Source: an uncultured Eubacteriales bacterium | GTDB taxonomy: Bacteria > Bacillota > Clostridia > Peptostreptococcales > Anaerovoracaceae | Reading direction: 5' to 3' | Assembly (NCBI GenBank): GCA_910585135.1 | Contig: CAJUEB010000019.1 | Span: 1-18,835, forward strand | Length of the DNA stretch: 18,835 nucleotides | Part shown: positions 6,958-14,370 of the stretch, piece after piece | Layout of the letters: each line of letters opens with the position of its first letter | Numbering within the stretch: position 1 is the stretch's first letter | The notes under the pieces: model-generated | The model's input: only the letters and a program-made list of their open reading frames with translations | What the model was told of the DNA's origin: nothing | The model's database searches: none | Made by a program: the position numbers and the translations under genes

Positions 6958-9900
6958 ATGACACAGGAGGAATCGAGACAGGTGGATGCACAGAAAAACG
7001 CCAAAATAGCGGGGCAGATCGAACAATTATTACGGCGTGCAAAGCGCCAGGAACTGCGGGGTTTCCTCAAATCTTTTGTAGAGGACTATATTGCCATCGG
7101 GGACAGCCCCGTTTATGGCGGCAAGCACTGCGGCAGTGATGCGGAGCAGCAAGGCGCGCGGTACATCTATGAGAAGCTGAAAGAGCTGGGGCTTACAGCA
7201 GAACTCTTGCCCTTTGCATCTACGCGGTTTCAGTTTAACGATGCTGATATTTTTTATGAAGGGCAGACGCGCAGCATAAAACCATATGCCTGCATGACGG
7301 CTTCCACGCCGAAAGCGGGCTTGCACGGAATGCTCGTTGACGTTCATGACGGGCATAGAGCTTTTTATGAGGCAAATGATGTGGAGGGAAAGATCGTCCT
7401 GATCGAAACGAAAGAAAACTTTGAGGATGGAACGCTCGCTGGCGTTTTGCAGATGAAGGAAGCGGCGAAAAATGGCGCTGTGGCGATTATCCTCTACACG
7501 AACGAATACATTTTAGATGAACATACCATCCGGGCGACTTACAGCGCATTTGGTCCTGCGATCCCGTATGTTACGATATCATCAGCCGATGCAAAGCTGC
7601 TCAAAGCGGAAATGGCAAAGAACTCGGATTTTTCCATTACGCTGAAGGTCGATACGGAATTTATTCCAGATGGCGGGATTTCCTACGATGTGATCGGGGA
7701 AATCGAGGGGCGCACGGATGAGCGGATCATCTATTCGGCTCATCTCGACCATTTTTTCCGTTGTGTACAGGACAACGTCACCGCGGTCGCCACGCTTTTA
7801 GGGATTGCCAAGGAATTGAAGGAAAGCGGGTATCAGCCGCAGCGGACGATTACCTTTGTTTTCAGCGGCAGCCATGAGATCGGCCCTGTCGATACCGCCG
7901 CACCCGACCTTTTGGGCGCATGGAAGCTGCTTTCTGAGCTTAAGCCGGAATGGGAAGGAAAAATATTTGCCGATATCAACTTCGAGTATACCGCCTTGGC
8001 GTCGAAGACGCTGCGGGGCGTGACCTCCTATGAGATGAAGGGGATGTATGAGGCGTTTTTGGAATATATGCCGCCTGAGATGGAAGGCCTGGGAGTGGTA
8101 CAAAAGGAAGTATCGGCGGAAAATTATTATCTGCTGACCTGGTGCGATGCCTGTCCATTCATCATGAAAGGCGTTCCCGTATTTATGAATGACGCAGTAT
8201 CGGAGCAGATTTATGAAATGATATCGCCGTATCTGGGCAGGGATCATTCGAATATGGACAATATGGATGTCTATTCGAGCGATGCACATCTAAGCAATAC
8301 GTTGTGGTTCGGATGTCTCGGTATATTTCTCGATCACCAGCCTGTCCTCGTACCGGAATTTATCCACAGGAAGGCGGCGATGGAGCTTACGGAAGAGGAA
8401 CGGCGATACTTGGATGAAGCGGGAATTTCCTATGCTGCATATGATGAGCAGCTTGCGCGGTTTGAACGATATGGCCGGGCAGTCAGCGCCGTTTTGGCAA
8501 AATACAACGAGACGCATGGGATTACGGCGGAAAGCCGCAGCATCAATGCGTTGCTGTTAAAGGCGCAGAGGCTGCTCGCGGACGGGACGGATGGGCTTAC
8601 GACAGACGTGCCTTCCATGCTGTCCGTGCCGCATAAAGTGTATATCGAAAAGGGTATTGCTTTCACACAGGCAATGGTGCTTTTGGAAACGGACGGCTAT
8701 GCGGCCGCCTATGAGCAGGCGCTGCGAAAGCTCGATATGGTAGGAATCGAAAAGAATTTCAGCAGCGGCTTTGCAGCGGAGATGAAAGAACTGGTTCTCG
8801 GAAAAAATGCCCTTTGGAATGAAGGAAAATGCCGGAATTTTTTCATCGCCGATGATGTGACGGAGGAAAAACTGCCCGATGCATACCGTGAAAATGAGGA
8901 AGCTATCCGTTCGGTGCTTTTAGAGGAAGCCGCTTGCCTGGAAAACGTCAATGCACTTTTGCTTGAAGCCATGATCAAGGCGGCAGGAGCTGCCGGAAGG
9001 AAAGAAATGCTTGCCTGGATTGAGGGGTTTACGAAATTTCCCCACCGCAGGACGGGAACGCCCCAAGGTCTTGCATCTGCAAAATATGTAGAAAAGACAT
9101 TTCAGGAGATCGGCCTTGAAGATGTTAAAATGGAAACGGTGCGTTCGATCATGCGGGATTGTCCCGTGTACAGCTTGAACGCAGGCGGAAAGGCGATCGA
9201 CTGCTTTTTTGCCAACGGCACGAACCGCAGGGCGGAAACGGGGGAATTCCATGCCGAAATTGCGGACGCGGAGATCGTTTATCTGGGGACGGGGGCAAAA
9301 GAGGACTTTGCGGGCATCGATGTGGAAGGAAAAATCGTCCTCTGCGATGTCTATTTCAAGGAAATCAATGTGAAAACCCTTCTGACATGGACGGAGGACG
9401 CAGAGCTTTATGATCCGGCGGGCAGGACGGAAAACGATGTGACGAAATACGATATCTATACGCCGAACGACTGGCCGTACAATTATCTGTATGCCAAGGA
9501 AAAAGGCGCGGCTGGGTTTATCGGCATTCTTCACAACTTCATGGACTGCAATTACTACCATGAAGATTACATTGATATCGTAGATACCGGCGGTTATATG
9601 GATATGCCGGCCGTATGGGTATCACGGGAAGATGGAAAGCGTTTAGCGGCGGAATGCAGCCGGACGCATTTGACGGCGGATTTAACCGTCCATACGGTTT
9701 ATGCGGAAGGCGAGGCGCGCATTGTGAGCGGAAGGCTCGCAGGAAAAAGCGATGAGATGATCGTGATCCATTCCCATCATGATGCCGTAAATCGGGGCGC
9801 AGTACAGGATGCCAGCGGGATGTCTGAGGTTTTCGCCTTGGCGGATCTTTTTGCAAAGCTGCCTGAGGATCTGCGGGAAAAAACGCTGCTGTTTGCCGCC

Positions 9901-10368
9901 ACTGATTCTCACTACACGGATTATGAAGGCCACGAGGGATTTTTGGAAAACCGCAGGAAGGCGGGCGAGTACATCATTGCTGATTTTGCGATCGAACACG
10001 TCGCGCAGGAAATGCACCTGGATGAAGACAACCATATCGTGCTGACGGGAGAACCGGAAACGCGGATGGTGTACGTCGATGAGAAGAGCGGGCTTTTGGA
10101 GCTGGCGAAAGAGGCGATTGAAAGATACGATCTGGATAAGACGGTGATTTTTCCTGTCCGGGGAAAATCCGGCGGGGAATATACGAGCGATGATGTCTGT
10201 TCGGATGCTTATGTGTTCAATGCGGCAGGCATTCCGGTCGTGAGCCTGCTTTCTGCGCCGATGTACCTGTTTCACAATTCCGATACGCTGGACAAGGTGC
10301 ATCAGGAATCCCTTGAGCAGATCAGGGATCTGTATGCATATATGATCCTGCGAGTTTTGCAGCAATAG
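6958..10368 (+). CDS. Giant tandem PA-M28 peptidase-like protein (two M28 units)
   Basis: This 1136-residue protein has no signal peptide or membrane span, so it is probably cytoplasmic. Both halves show a protease-associated (PA) insert (VEGKIVLIE and VEGKIVLCD cores) inside an M28 metallopeptidase domain. Unit 1 has SAHLDH (H262, D264), QDN (D272), GSHEIG (S305-H306-E307) and a late GRDHSN (H430). Unit 2 has SHHDAV (H940, D942), QDASG (D951), ATDSHY (S984-H985) and FHNSDT (H1106). Canonical M28 enzymes bind two zinc ions and have a Glu-Glu pair; here both units show Ser-His at that place, so activity may be altered. A central linker (about 460-680) is mostly charged helix-like sequence without a recognised domain. 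The start at 6958 is set by AAGGAG at 6946-6951; a TTG 18 bases upstream overlaps the Shine-Dalgarno and is unlikely. It probably cleaves peptide-like substrates imported by the upstream transporter. Confidence 0.85.
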   Translation: MTQEESRQVDAQKNAKIAGQIEQLLRRAKRQELRGFLKSFVEDYIAIGDSPVYGGKHCGSDAEQQGARYIYEKLKELGLTAELLPFASTRFQFNDADIFYEGQTRSIKPYACMTASTPKAGLHGMLVDVHDGHRAFYEANDVEGKIVLIETKENFEDGTLAGVLQMKEAAKNGAVAIILYTNEYILDEHTIRATYSAFGPAIPYVTISSADAKLLKAEMAKNSDFSITLKVDTEFIPDGGISYDVIGEIEGRTDERIIYSAHLDHFFRCVQDNVTAVATLLGIAKELKESGYQPQRTITFVFSGSHEIGPVDTAAPDLLGAWKLLSELKPEWEGKIFADINFEYTALASKTLRGVTSYEMKGMYEAFLEYMPPEMEGLGVVQKEVSAENYYLLTWCDACPFIMKGVPVFMNDAVSEQIYEMISPYLGRDHSNMDNMDVYSSDAHLSNTLWFGCLGIFLDHQPVLVPEFIHRKAAMELTEEERRYLDEAGISYAAYDEQLARFERYGRAVSAVLAKYNETHGITAESRSINALLLKAQRLLADGTDGLTTDVPSMLSVPHKVYIEKGIAFTQAMVLLETDGYAAAYEQALRKLDMVGIEKNFSSGFAAEMKELVLGKNALWNEGKCRNFFIADDVTEEKLPDAYRENEEAIRSVLLEEAACLENVNALLLEAMIKAAGAAGRKEMLAWIEGFTKFPHRRTGTPQGLASAKYVEKTFQEIGLEDVKMETVRSIMRDCPVYSLNAGGKAIDCFFANGTNRRAETGEFHAEIADAEIVYLGTGAKEDFAGIDVEGKIVLCDVYFKEINVKTLLTWTEDAELYDPAGRTENDVTKYDIYTPNDWPYNYLYAKEKGAAGFIGILHNFMDCNYYHEDYIDIVDTGGYMDMPAVWVSREDGKRLAAECSRTHLTADLTVHTVYAEGEARIVSGRLAGKSDEMIVIHSHHDAVNRGAVQDASGMSEVFALADLFAKLPEDLREKTLLFAATDSHYTDYEGHEGFLENRRKAGEYIIADFAIEHVAQEMHLDEDNHIVLTGEPETRMVYVDEKSGLLELAKEAIERYDLDKTVIFPVRGKSGGEYTSDDVCSDAYVFNAAGIPVVSLLSAPMYLFHNSDTLDKVHQESLEQIRDLYAYMILRVLQQ

Positions 10369-10387
10369 AAGGGCGTTTGCGCGTGAA

Positions 10388-10405
10388 TGCCAGAGCGGCC
10401 TGGCA
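10388..10405 (+). other. Intercistronic hairpin between the M28 and amidohydrolase genes
   Basis: TGCCAG (10388-10393) pairs perfectly with CTGGCA (10400-10405) around a six-base loop. No U-run follows, so it is not a terminator. It may affect mRNA processing or stability between the two cistrons. Confidence 0.3.
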
Positions 10406-10442
10406 GGAACGGGCGATGCGCCGGAAAAGAGGATATGTGAAA

Positions 10443-12134
10443 ATGTATGCGGATTTTGTTTTGGAAAATGGAAAAATCTATACGGAAAATAAGGCTCGGC
10501 CGTGGGCAGAATGCGTTGCTGTCAGCGGGGAAAGGATTTGCTTTGTCGGCAGCGAGGCGGATTTCGCAAGGTCTGGGTTAAGCAACGCCCAGACACAGCG
10601 GATTGACCTAAAAGGCAAGGTGGTGATTCCCGGCATGATTGATGGGCATACGCATCCTGAAACAATCGCCAAGAGCAGGTGGCGGCTGACGCTGCCGGAA
10701 ACGGAGGACGCAGGAGAATTGCTGACATTTCTAAAGGAATATTGCGAAGCACATCCGCCGGAAGAAGTACCGTTTATTTTTGGCGTATCGTATCCTACAA
10801 CAATGTTTGGCGAGGAAGGGCCAAGGAAAGAATTGCTTGACCAGTATGTTTCGGACAGGCCGGTACGGCTTAACGATTTTACGGATCATGGGTGTTGGTA
10901 TAATTCTATGGCGCTGGAATTGATGGGAATCAATGCCAAGCATCAGGAAACCGGGGTCGCGCCGTTTTTTATGCGGGATGAAAACAACGAGCCGACTGGC
11001 TGGGTGAAAGAGCCGATTCCCAGCAGTGGGTTTGAAGATCAGATGTTTAAGAAAATCGGTTGGCAGCCGCCGAAGACGGTAGATGGAGAAATGGTGCGGC
11101 CGTTTCTGGAATACCTCAATGACTGCGGGGTTATTTGCTTGCTGGACGGTTTTACCGAGGGTGAGGACGGAATGAAAGCATTCTATGATCTGGATATGGC
11201 GGGCAAGCTGAACCTGTATTATGAAGGCGCGTGTCGCTTGCTGGAGCTGGAGGAACTGGATGCGTGTATCGATACCATTCGGGACTGGCAGAAAAAATAC
11301 AGGTCGAAGCATGTCGATATCCATACTGTCAAGCTCTTTCTCGATGGAACGAACGAAATGGGCAATGCGGCCTCTTTAGAACCCCTTTACAATGATCCTT
11401 CGGGAAAGAATTACGGTGAAATCAATATGAGCGAGGATGCGTTAATAAAGCTGCTGCTCCGACTCAATGAAGAAAAGCTGGATCTCCACATCCATGTAGT
11501 CTGTGACAGGGGTTTCCGCGTTGCTTGCGATGCGTATGAAAAGGCGAAAAAGGCAGTAACGCAAGAGGGCAGGAGCTGGGATATTTATATGCAGTTAGCG
11601 CATTGTGAACTGGTGCATCCTGATGATATGAAACGGCCTGCAAAGCTAGGAATCATCATAAACTGGTCGCCGCACTGGTCCGGCGGATATTTTGGCGACG
11701 CAGCCATCGAGTATCTGGGAAGGAAACGATGGAATTCGATGTATGATTTTACGGCGATGATAGAATCAGGCGCTGTTGTGACTTATGGCAGCGATGCGAT
11801 CGGGCCTGGGGAAGCGCTTCGGGCGAATCCGTTTTACGGCATGCAGATCGGGGCAACGCGGGTGGATATCGATTTTCCGCTCGATCAGGCATTGTATCCG
11901 GGAAGCGTCAGGCCTCCTGCATCTGCAAAGCTTGACGTTAAAGACATGGTGCGCGGCTATACCATCGATGGCGCTGTGCCATTCAGATTTGAGGATAAGA
12001 TGGGAAGCATCGAATCCGGCAAGCTTGCAAACCTCGTCGTTCTCAGCGAGAATATCTTTGGGGTAGAGGCTGGCCGGTTAAAAGAGGTTAAGGCAGAGGC
12101 CGTTTACTTTGAAGGGCGAAAAATACGCGGATGA
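10443..12134 (+). CDS. YtcJ-type metal-dependent amidohydrolase
   Basis: This 563-residue protein belongs to the amidohydrolase_3 (YtcJ-like) branch. It opens MYADFVLENGKIYTEN, the usual small beta-domain start, followed by IPGMIDGHTHPE with the HxH metal site at H69 and H71. Further metal-site candidates are LHIHVVCDRG (H349, H351), QLAHCELV (H387) and YGSDAIGPG (D451), in the order expected for the TIM-barrel fold. The C-terminus returns to the composite beta-sandwich (GSIESGKLANLVVL). The enzymes hydrolyse C-N bonds of amides, ureides or N-acyl compounds; the substrate is not predictable here. In-frame starts at 10377 and 10416 lack a good Shine-Dalgarno, whereas AAGAGG at 10427-10432 suits 10443, which also gives the family-like N-terminus. 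It follows the M28 gene by 74 bases and is last before a strong terminator, so it probably finishes breakdown of the same substrate. Confidence 0.88.
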   Translation: MYADFVLENGKIYTENKARPWAECVAVSGERICFVGSEADFARSGLSNAQTQRIDLKGKVVIPGMIDGHTHPETIAKSRWRLTLPETEDAGELLTFLKEYCEAHPPEEVPFIFGVSYPTTMFGEEGPRKELLDQYVSDRPVRLNDFTDHGCWYNSMALELMGINAKHQETGVAPFFMRDENNEPTGWVKEPIPSSGFEDQMFKKIGWQPPKTVDGEMVRPFLEYLNDCGVICLLDGFTEGEDGMKAFYDLDMAGKLNLYYEGACRLLELEELDACIDTIRDWQKKYRSKHVDIHTVKLFLDGTNEMGNAASLEPLYNDPSGKNYGEINMSEDALIKLLLRLNEEKLDLHIHVVCDRGFRVACDAYEKAKKAVTQEGRSWDIYMQLAHCELVHPDDMKRPAKLGIIINWSPHWSGGYFGDAAIEYLGRKRWNSMYDFTAMIESGAVVTYGSDAIGPGEALRANPFYGMQIGATRVDIDFPLDQALYPGSVRPPASAKLDVKDMVRGYTIDGAVPFRFEDKMGSIESGKLANLVVLSENIFGVEAGRLKEVKAEAVYFEGRKIRG

Positions 12135-12137
12135 ATG

Positions 12138-12175
12138 AAAATGGCTCGCTGAATGAGCCATTTTTGTGTTTTTTG
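12138..12175 (+). terminator. Strong Rho-independent terminator of the MFS-M28-amidohydrolase operon
   Basis: A perfect 10-bp stem (12138-12147 with 12155-12164), a seven-base loop, and a T-rich tail (TTGTGTTTTTT) start four bases after the amidohydrolase stop. Confidence 0.88.
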
Positions 12176-12205
12176 CATGATGAAAAGAAAGCATAAAATT
12201 TCTTT

Positions 12206-12234
12206 ATGACAATCCTATGAGGGTGGTGTATACT
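12206..12234 (+). promoter_or_regulatory. Sigma-70-like promoter of the small-protein/VapD cassette
   Basis: ATGACA (12206-12211), a 17-base spacer and TATACT (12229-12234) make one of the better promoters in the window. It lies between the operon terminator and the 97-residue gene, so the cassette is probably transcribed on its own. Confidence 0.6.
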
Positions 12235-12241
12235 ATATGAA

Positions 12242-12255
12242 AGAATGTATATTCT
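12242..12255. promoter_or_regulatory. Candidate autoregulatory operator
   Basis: AGAAT-gtat-ATTCT is an inverted repeat with five-base arms just downstream of the -10 box and 23 bases before the start codon. That position would let a bound protein block transcription, as in many toxin-antitoxin cassettes. The binding protein is unknown. Confidence 0.35.
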
Positions 12256-12278
12256 GAAATTTGAAAGGAACGAACGCC

Positions 12279-12572
12279 ATGTTTAAGGTAGAGTTGTCAT
12301 TTCGTATAGATACGCTTCCGCAGGATGCTTTAAGCGATATGTGCGCTAGAACGGATGCTATTTTTGAGCGGGAAAACCTGAAATGCACTGAGAAAAAGCT
12401 GGGCAGCCGCGTTTATCTTGACCGTGGCAGCAAGCAGGACTATGGTCGTTTCTGGGCGGCTATCTTTGACCTCAAAAGAGACGCATCGCTTGTGTCCTGC
12501 TTAAAGGAATGCTTTTGGTACAACGGTTCTGACCGCGAAAACCTGCTGACCGGCTTTCTTTTAAGGAATTAG
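12279..12572 (+). CDS. Unrecognised 97-residue protein upstream of vapD
   Basis: I do not recognise this small soluble protein. It starts MFKVELSFRIDTLPQDALSD and contains FWAAIFDLKRD and LKECFWYNGSDRENLL. No helix-turn-helix, ribbon-helix-helix, signal peptide or membrane span is evident; the alternation of beta-like and helical segments suggests a compact alpha/beta fold. The start at 12279 is set by GAAAGGAA at 12263-12270. An in-frame TTG at 12261 overlaps that Shine-Dalgarno and is rejected. Its stop lies three bases before the ATG of the VapD-family gene, so the two were surely co-translated, and it has its own promoter with a candidate operator. By position it is the counterpart of the antitoxin VapX in Haemophilus vapXD, but no sequence likeness is claimed. 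An antitoxin or VapD partner role is inference from context only. Confidence 0.75.
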   Translation: MFKVELSFRIDTLPQDALSDMCARTDAIFERENLKCTEKKLGSRVYLDRGSKQDYGRFWAAIFDLKRDASLVSCLKECFWYNGSDRENLLTGFLLRN

Positions 12573-12575
12573 TTT

Positions 12576-12902
12576 ATGGATAGCAGACAGAGAAAAGGAA
12601 TCAATTTTGATCTTGACACCGAGGCGCTCCAGAAGCATTATCCAAAAAGTGACTGACATAGCGCCTACTATGATGTCAGGATATTCTTTGAGAAAAATGG
12701 GTTCGAACACATACAGGGCAGTGGATACCACTCTGTAAAACCCATGTCAGAAGCCGATGCCATGAGCATCATATTCGTCATGACGGAAAAATTTCCGTGG
12801 CTCAACCACTGTGTCAATGTCTGTACCATTTCAGATGTGCCAGAGACTTATGATATCAGCTATGTGTTTGCAAGAGAAGCGGAACGTCTGGGTTCTTTTT
12901 AA
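12576..12902 (+). pseudogene. vapD: VapD-family ribonuclease gene interrupted by an in-frame TGA
   Basis: Reading from ATG 12576, the frame encodes MDSRQRKGINFDLDTEAL, KHYPKSD, then a TGA at 12654-12656, and continues HSAYYDVRIFFEKNGFEHI, GSGYHSVKPMSEADAM and EKFPWLNHC to TAA at 12900-12902. The whole frame (108 residues plus the TGA) matches the VapD family: FDLDTEAL opening, AYxDIRxFxEKxGF core, and a QGS-Y segment. VapD proteins are small Cas2-like endoribonucleases of toxin-antitoxin or virulence loci. The TGA falls where a tryptophan would fit, so a single TGG-to-TGA change would explain it. The stop leaves 26 residues, too few to fold, and no good restart lies close downstream. The rest of the frame is intact, which suggests recent loss, a sequencing error, or rare readthrough. 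It follows the 97-residue gene by three bases. Confidence 0.8.
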
Positions 12903-12907
12903 ATTGT

Positions 12908-12934
12908 GGCAGACCAGCAATCTGCCTATTTTTT
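12908..12934 (+). terminator. Rho-independent terminator after the VapD-family gene
   Basis: GGCAGA (12908-12913) pairs with TCTGCC (12921-12926) around a seven-base loop and is followed by TATTTTTT. It separates the cassette from the convergent AraC gene. Confidence 0.75.
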
Positions 12935-13011
12935 ATGCAAACAAGCGTAAAACCTGGAAGCCTGCATACCAGTTTTGATTTTGTGCATCGGATAGCTTCT
13001 GCTGTTTGTGT

Positions 13012-13959
13012 TTATCGCGCCAAGCATCGCTTGATGTGATAGGCGGAGAGGTATTCTTTTGTGGCTGCGGCGGCTTCCTGTGGGACGAGCGTTTCGACCC
13101 TGTTTTCGGCGCGGGAATATTCCTCATACCACTGGCGCAGCTTCGCAGGACGCATCCGCCACCACTTGTTAAAGTGCTTATAGAAGTATTTGGGATCGGA
13201 AAAACCGCAGATGCCGGATATTTCAACGATGCTTTTATCGGTAGTCAAGAGCAAGTGTTCCGCCCCGTCGCAGCGGAAGAAATTCAGCATATAGCTGAAT
13301 CCTTCAAAGCTCGTTTTTTTCATCAGGGTTGAGAAATAGTTTTTGTTGAAATGCTCTTTTTCCGCCAGCATGGAAATGGATATTTTTTCCTTATAATTTG
13401 ACTGGCAGTAATCGATGATGCGGTAAAAGCGTTCCTGGAGCATGGGATTGGAATCCGTGGGATCCCACATGAAGCTGAGCCAGTCGAAGTGCTTCACGAG
13501 GATTTCGAGGAGCTTATCGGACAGCTCGGCCAGGATTGCACAGGAGCGCATTGCCTGCGGCTTTGCCTGTTCCAGCGCGGCGGCAAGCATGAGGTCAGTT
13601 CCCTCGTATAAAGCGGCCTGCTGGTGGACATTTGCATTCTGCGTTTCATAGGCGAAAAAGCAGTTATACATTCGCTTCTGCGGATAGCGGCGGTTGATGA
13701 TATTCTGGTGGATGGTAAGAATCAGGTTATCTACATCCGAGTAAATGCAGTGTATGTCTTCGGGATCCATGGAAAAGGTGTCGCCCTTCTGTAAAGTTAC
13801 ATGGCGGTGGGATGCGCGCATATGCACCGTCCCCTTGAGAACTAAGATCAACTCAATGGCGTTTTCGTGAAAATGCGCCTCTTGATGCGTGATTTTGCAT
13901 ACGGAGCTGGTGATCGGCGTGTTCTGTTCGAAAATGATGGGGGTGTTTGCTGCCAGCAT
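13012..13959 (-). CDS. AraC-family transcriptional regulator with N-terminal cupin
   Basis: This protein of about 315 residues has an N-terminal cupin-like sensor region (HFHENAIELILVLKG at about residue 29, then LQKGDTFSMDPEDIHCI), as in AraC regulators that bind small molecules. The C-terminal AraC/XylS double helix-turn-helix (about residues 180-275) contains ISMLAEKEHFNKNYFSTLMK and the hallmark second motif IVEISGICGFSDPKYFYKHF. A tail of about 40 residues follows. Two starts are possible: ATG at 13989 without a Shine-Dalgarno, or ATG at 13959 preceded by AGAAAGGA at a spacing of 10-11. The latter is chosen. The gene converges on the VapD cassette and points toward the transporter-peptidase-amidohydrolase operon, whose regulator it may be; equally it may control the divergent lipoprotein and permease genes. 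Its leader seems long and contains inverted repeats. Confidence 0.88.
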   Translation of the reverse strand: MLAANTPIIFEQNTPITSSVCKITHQEAHFHENAIELILVLKGTVHMRASHRHVTLQKGDTFSMDPEDIHCIYSDVDNLILTIHQNIINRRYPQKRMYNCFFAYETQNANVHQQAALYEGTDLMLAAALEQAKPQAMRSCAILAELSDKLLEILVKHFDWLSFMWDPTDSNPMLQERFYRIIDYCQSNYKEKISISMLAEKEHFNKNYFSTLMKKTSFEGFSYMLNFFRCDGAEHLLLTTDKSIVEISGICGFSDPKYFYKHFNKWWRMRPAKLRQWYEEYSRAENRVETLVPQEAAAATKEYLSAYHIKRCLAR

Positions 13960-14043
13960 ATCTTTGAAATCCTTTCTATTTTGGTTCATCTTATGAAGGC
14001 ATAATTTCCCGTGATCTTGCTGCGGGAAGATTTATTTGGCTAA

Positions 14044-14077
14044 GCACAGGCGGATCGATGGTCAAATTCGCCTGTGC
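14044..14077. repeat. 9-bp perfect inverted repeat in the AraC-type leader
   Basis: GCACAGGCG (14044-14052) and CGCCTGTGC (14069-14077) are exact reverse complements separated by 16 bases. It lies downstream of the predicted minus-strand promoter, inside the long leader of the regulator gene. No U-run follows on the minus strand, so it is an operator or RNA structure rather than a terminator. Confidence 0.5.
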
Positions 14078-14156
14078 AAAAATGGCCATGCATAATAACA
14101 TCGCGATTTTGCCAAAAATCTGATGAAAACATCCGGTGTGCTGCTATTTTATCTAT

Positions 14157-14184
14157 ATTATATCTTACCTGAAAAAGAAAACAA
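14157..14184 (-). promoter_or_regulatory. Candidate promoter for the AraC-type regulator
   Basis: On the minus strand TTGTTT (14179-14184) and a perfect TATAAT (14157-14162) are 16 bases apart. The leader would be about 160-190 bases depending on the start codon used. Confidence 0.5.
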
Positions 14185-14190
14185 GCGGAT

Positions 14191-14208
14191 TTCCGCGCGG
14201 GCGCGGAA
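14191..14208. other. GC-rich hairpin between divergent promoters
   Basis: TTCCGCGC and GCGCGGAA are exact reverse complements separated by two bases, effectively a 7-bp stem with a four-base loop. It lies between the two outward promoters. It lacks a close U-run and may be a protein-binding palindrome serving both directions. Confidence 0.45.
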
Positions 14209-14224
14209 GCTTTGCGATAATTTC

Positions 14225-14253
14225 TTGCTTTTTCTTCCTCGATGTTAGATAAT
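14225..14253 (+). promoter_or_regulatory. Candidate promoter for the lipoprotein gene
   Basis: TTGCTT (14225-14230), a 17-base spacer, and GATAAT (14248-14253) resemble a sigma-70 promoter. The leader of about 110 bases contains the tandem repeat at 14294-14323. Confidence 0.5.
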
Positions 14254-14293
14254 GGTATGGCAGGGATGCTGGATCATGGTATGGTGGGAAGTA

Positions 14294-14323
14294 GAACGAT
14301 ATGGAACGATATGGAATGATATG
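14294..14323. repeat. Three 10-base tandem repeats in the lipoprotein leader
   Basis: GAACGATATG occurs twice back to back (14294-14303, 14304-14313), followed by GAATGATATG (14314-14323). Related ATGGTATGG and GGGAAGT words occur just before and after, suggesting an older degenerate minisatellite from about 14250 to 14332. Confidence 0.75.
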
Positions 14324-14370
14324 GCGGGAAGTTTTGCCGCTGAAACCGCCATGGCGATACAGGAGGACAT

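Larger units (their letters stand above)
13990..14370. other. Divergent intergenic region between araC-type and lipoprotein genes
   Basis: About 380 bases without a recognised gene. From left to right it holds a 6-bp inverted repeat near 14006-14028, a 9-bp inverted repeat (14044-14077), a minus-strand promoter, a GC-rich hairpin, a plus-strand promoter and a short tandem repeat. The layout is that of a divergent control region. Confidence 0.55.

Noticed and set aside
9682..10365. 227-codon minus-strand frame inside the M28 gene (also 8920-9561)
   Set aside because: Antisense shadows; His/Arg/Ile-rich composition typical of reverse-strand reading of a real gene.
12654..12656. Reassignment of TGA to tryptophan in this organism
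   Set aside because: Other clear genes here end in TGA (12134, 16850, 18171) and use TGG for tryptophan, so a code change is not supported.
12576..12656. Selenocysteine at the VapD TGA
   Set aside because: The family position suits tryptophan, not a redox residue, and I saw no convincing SECIS-like hairpin immediately after it.
13960..13989. Longer AraC start at 13989
   Set aside because: In frame but lacks a Shine-Dalgarno; 13959 has AGAAAGGA upstream. It is not excluded.
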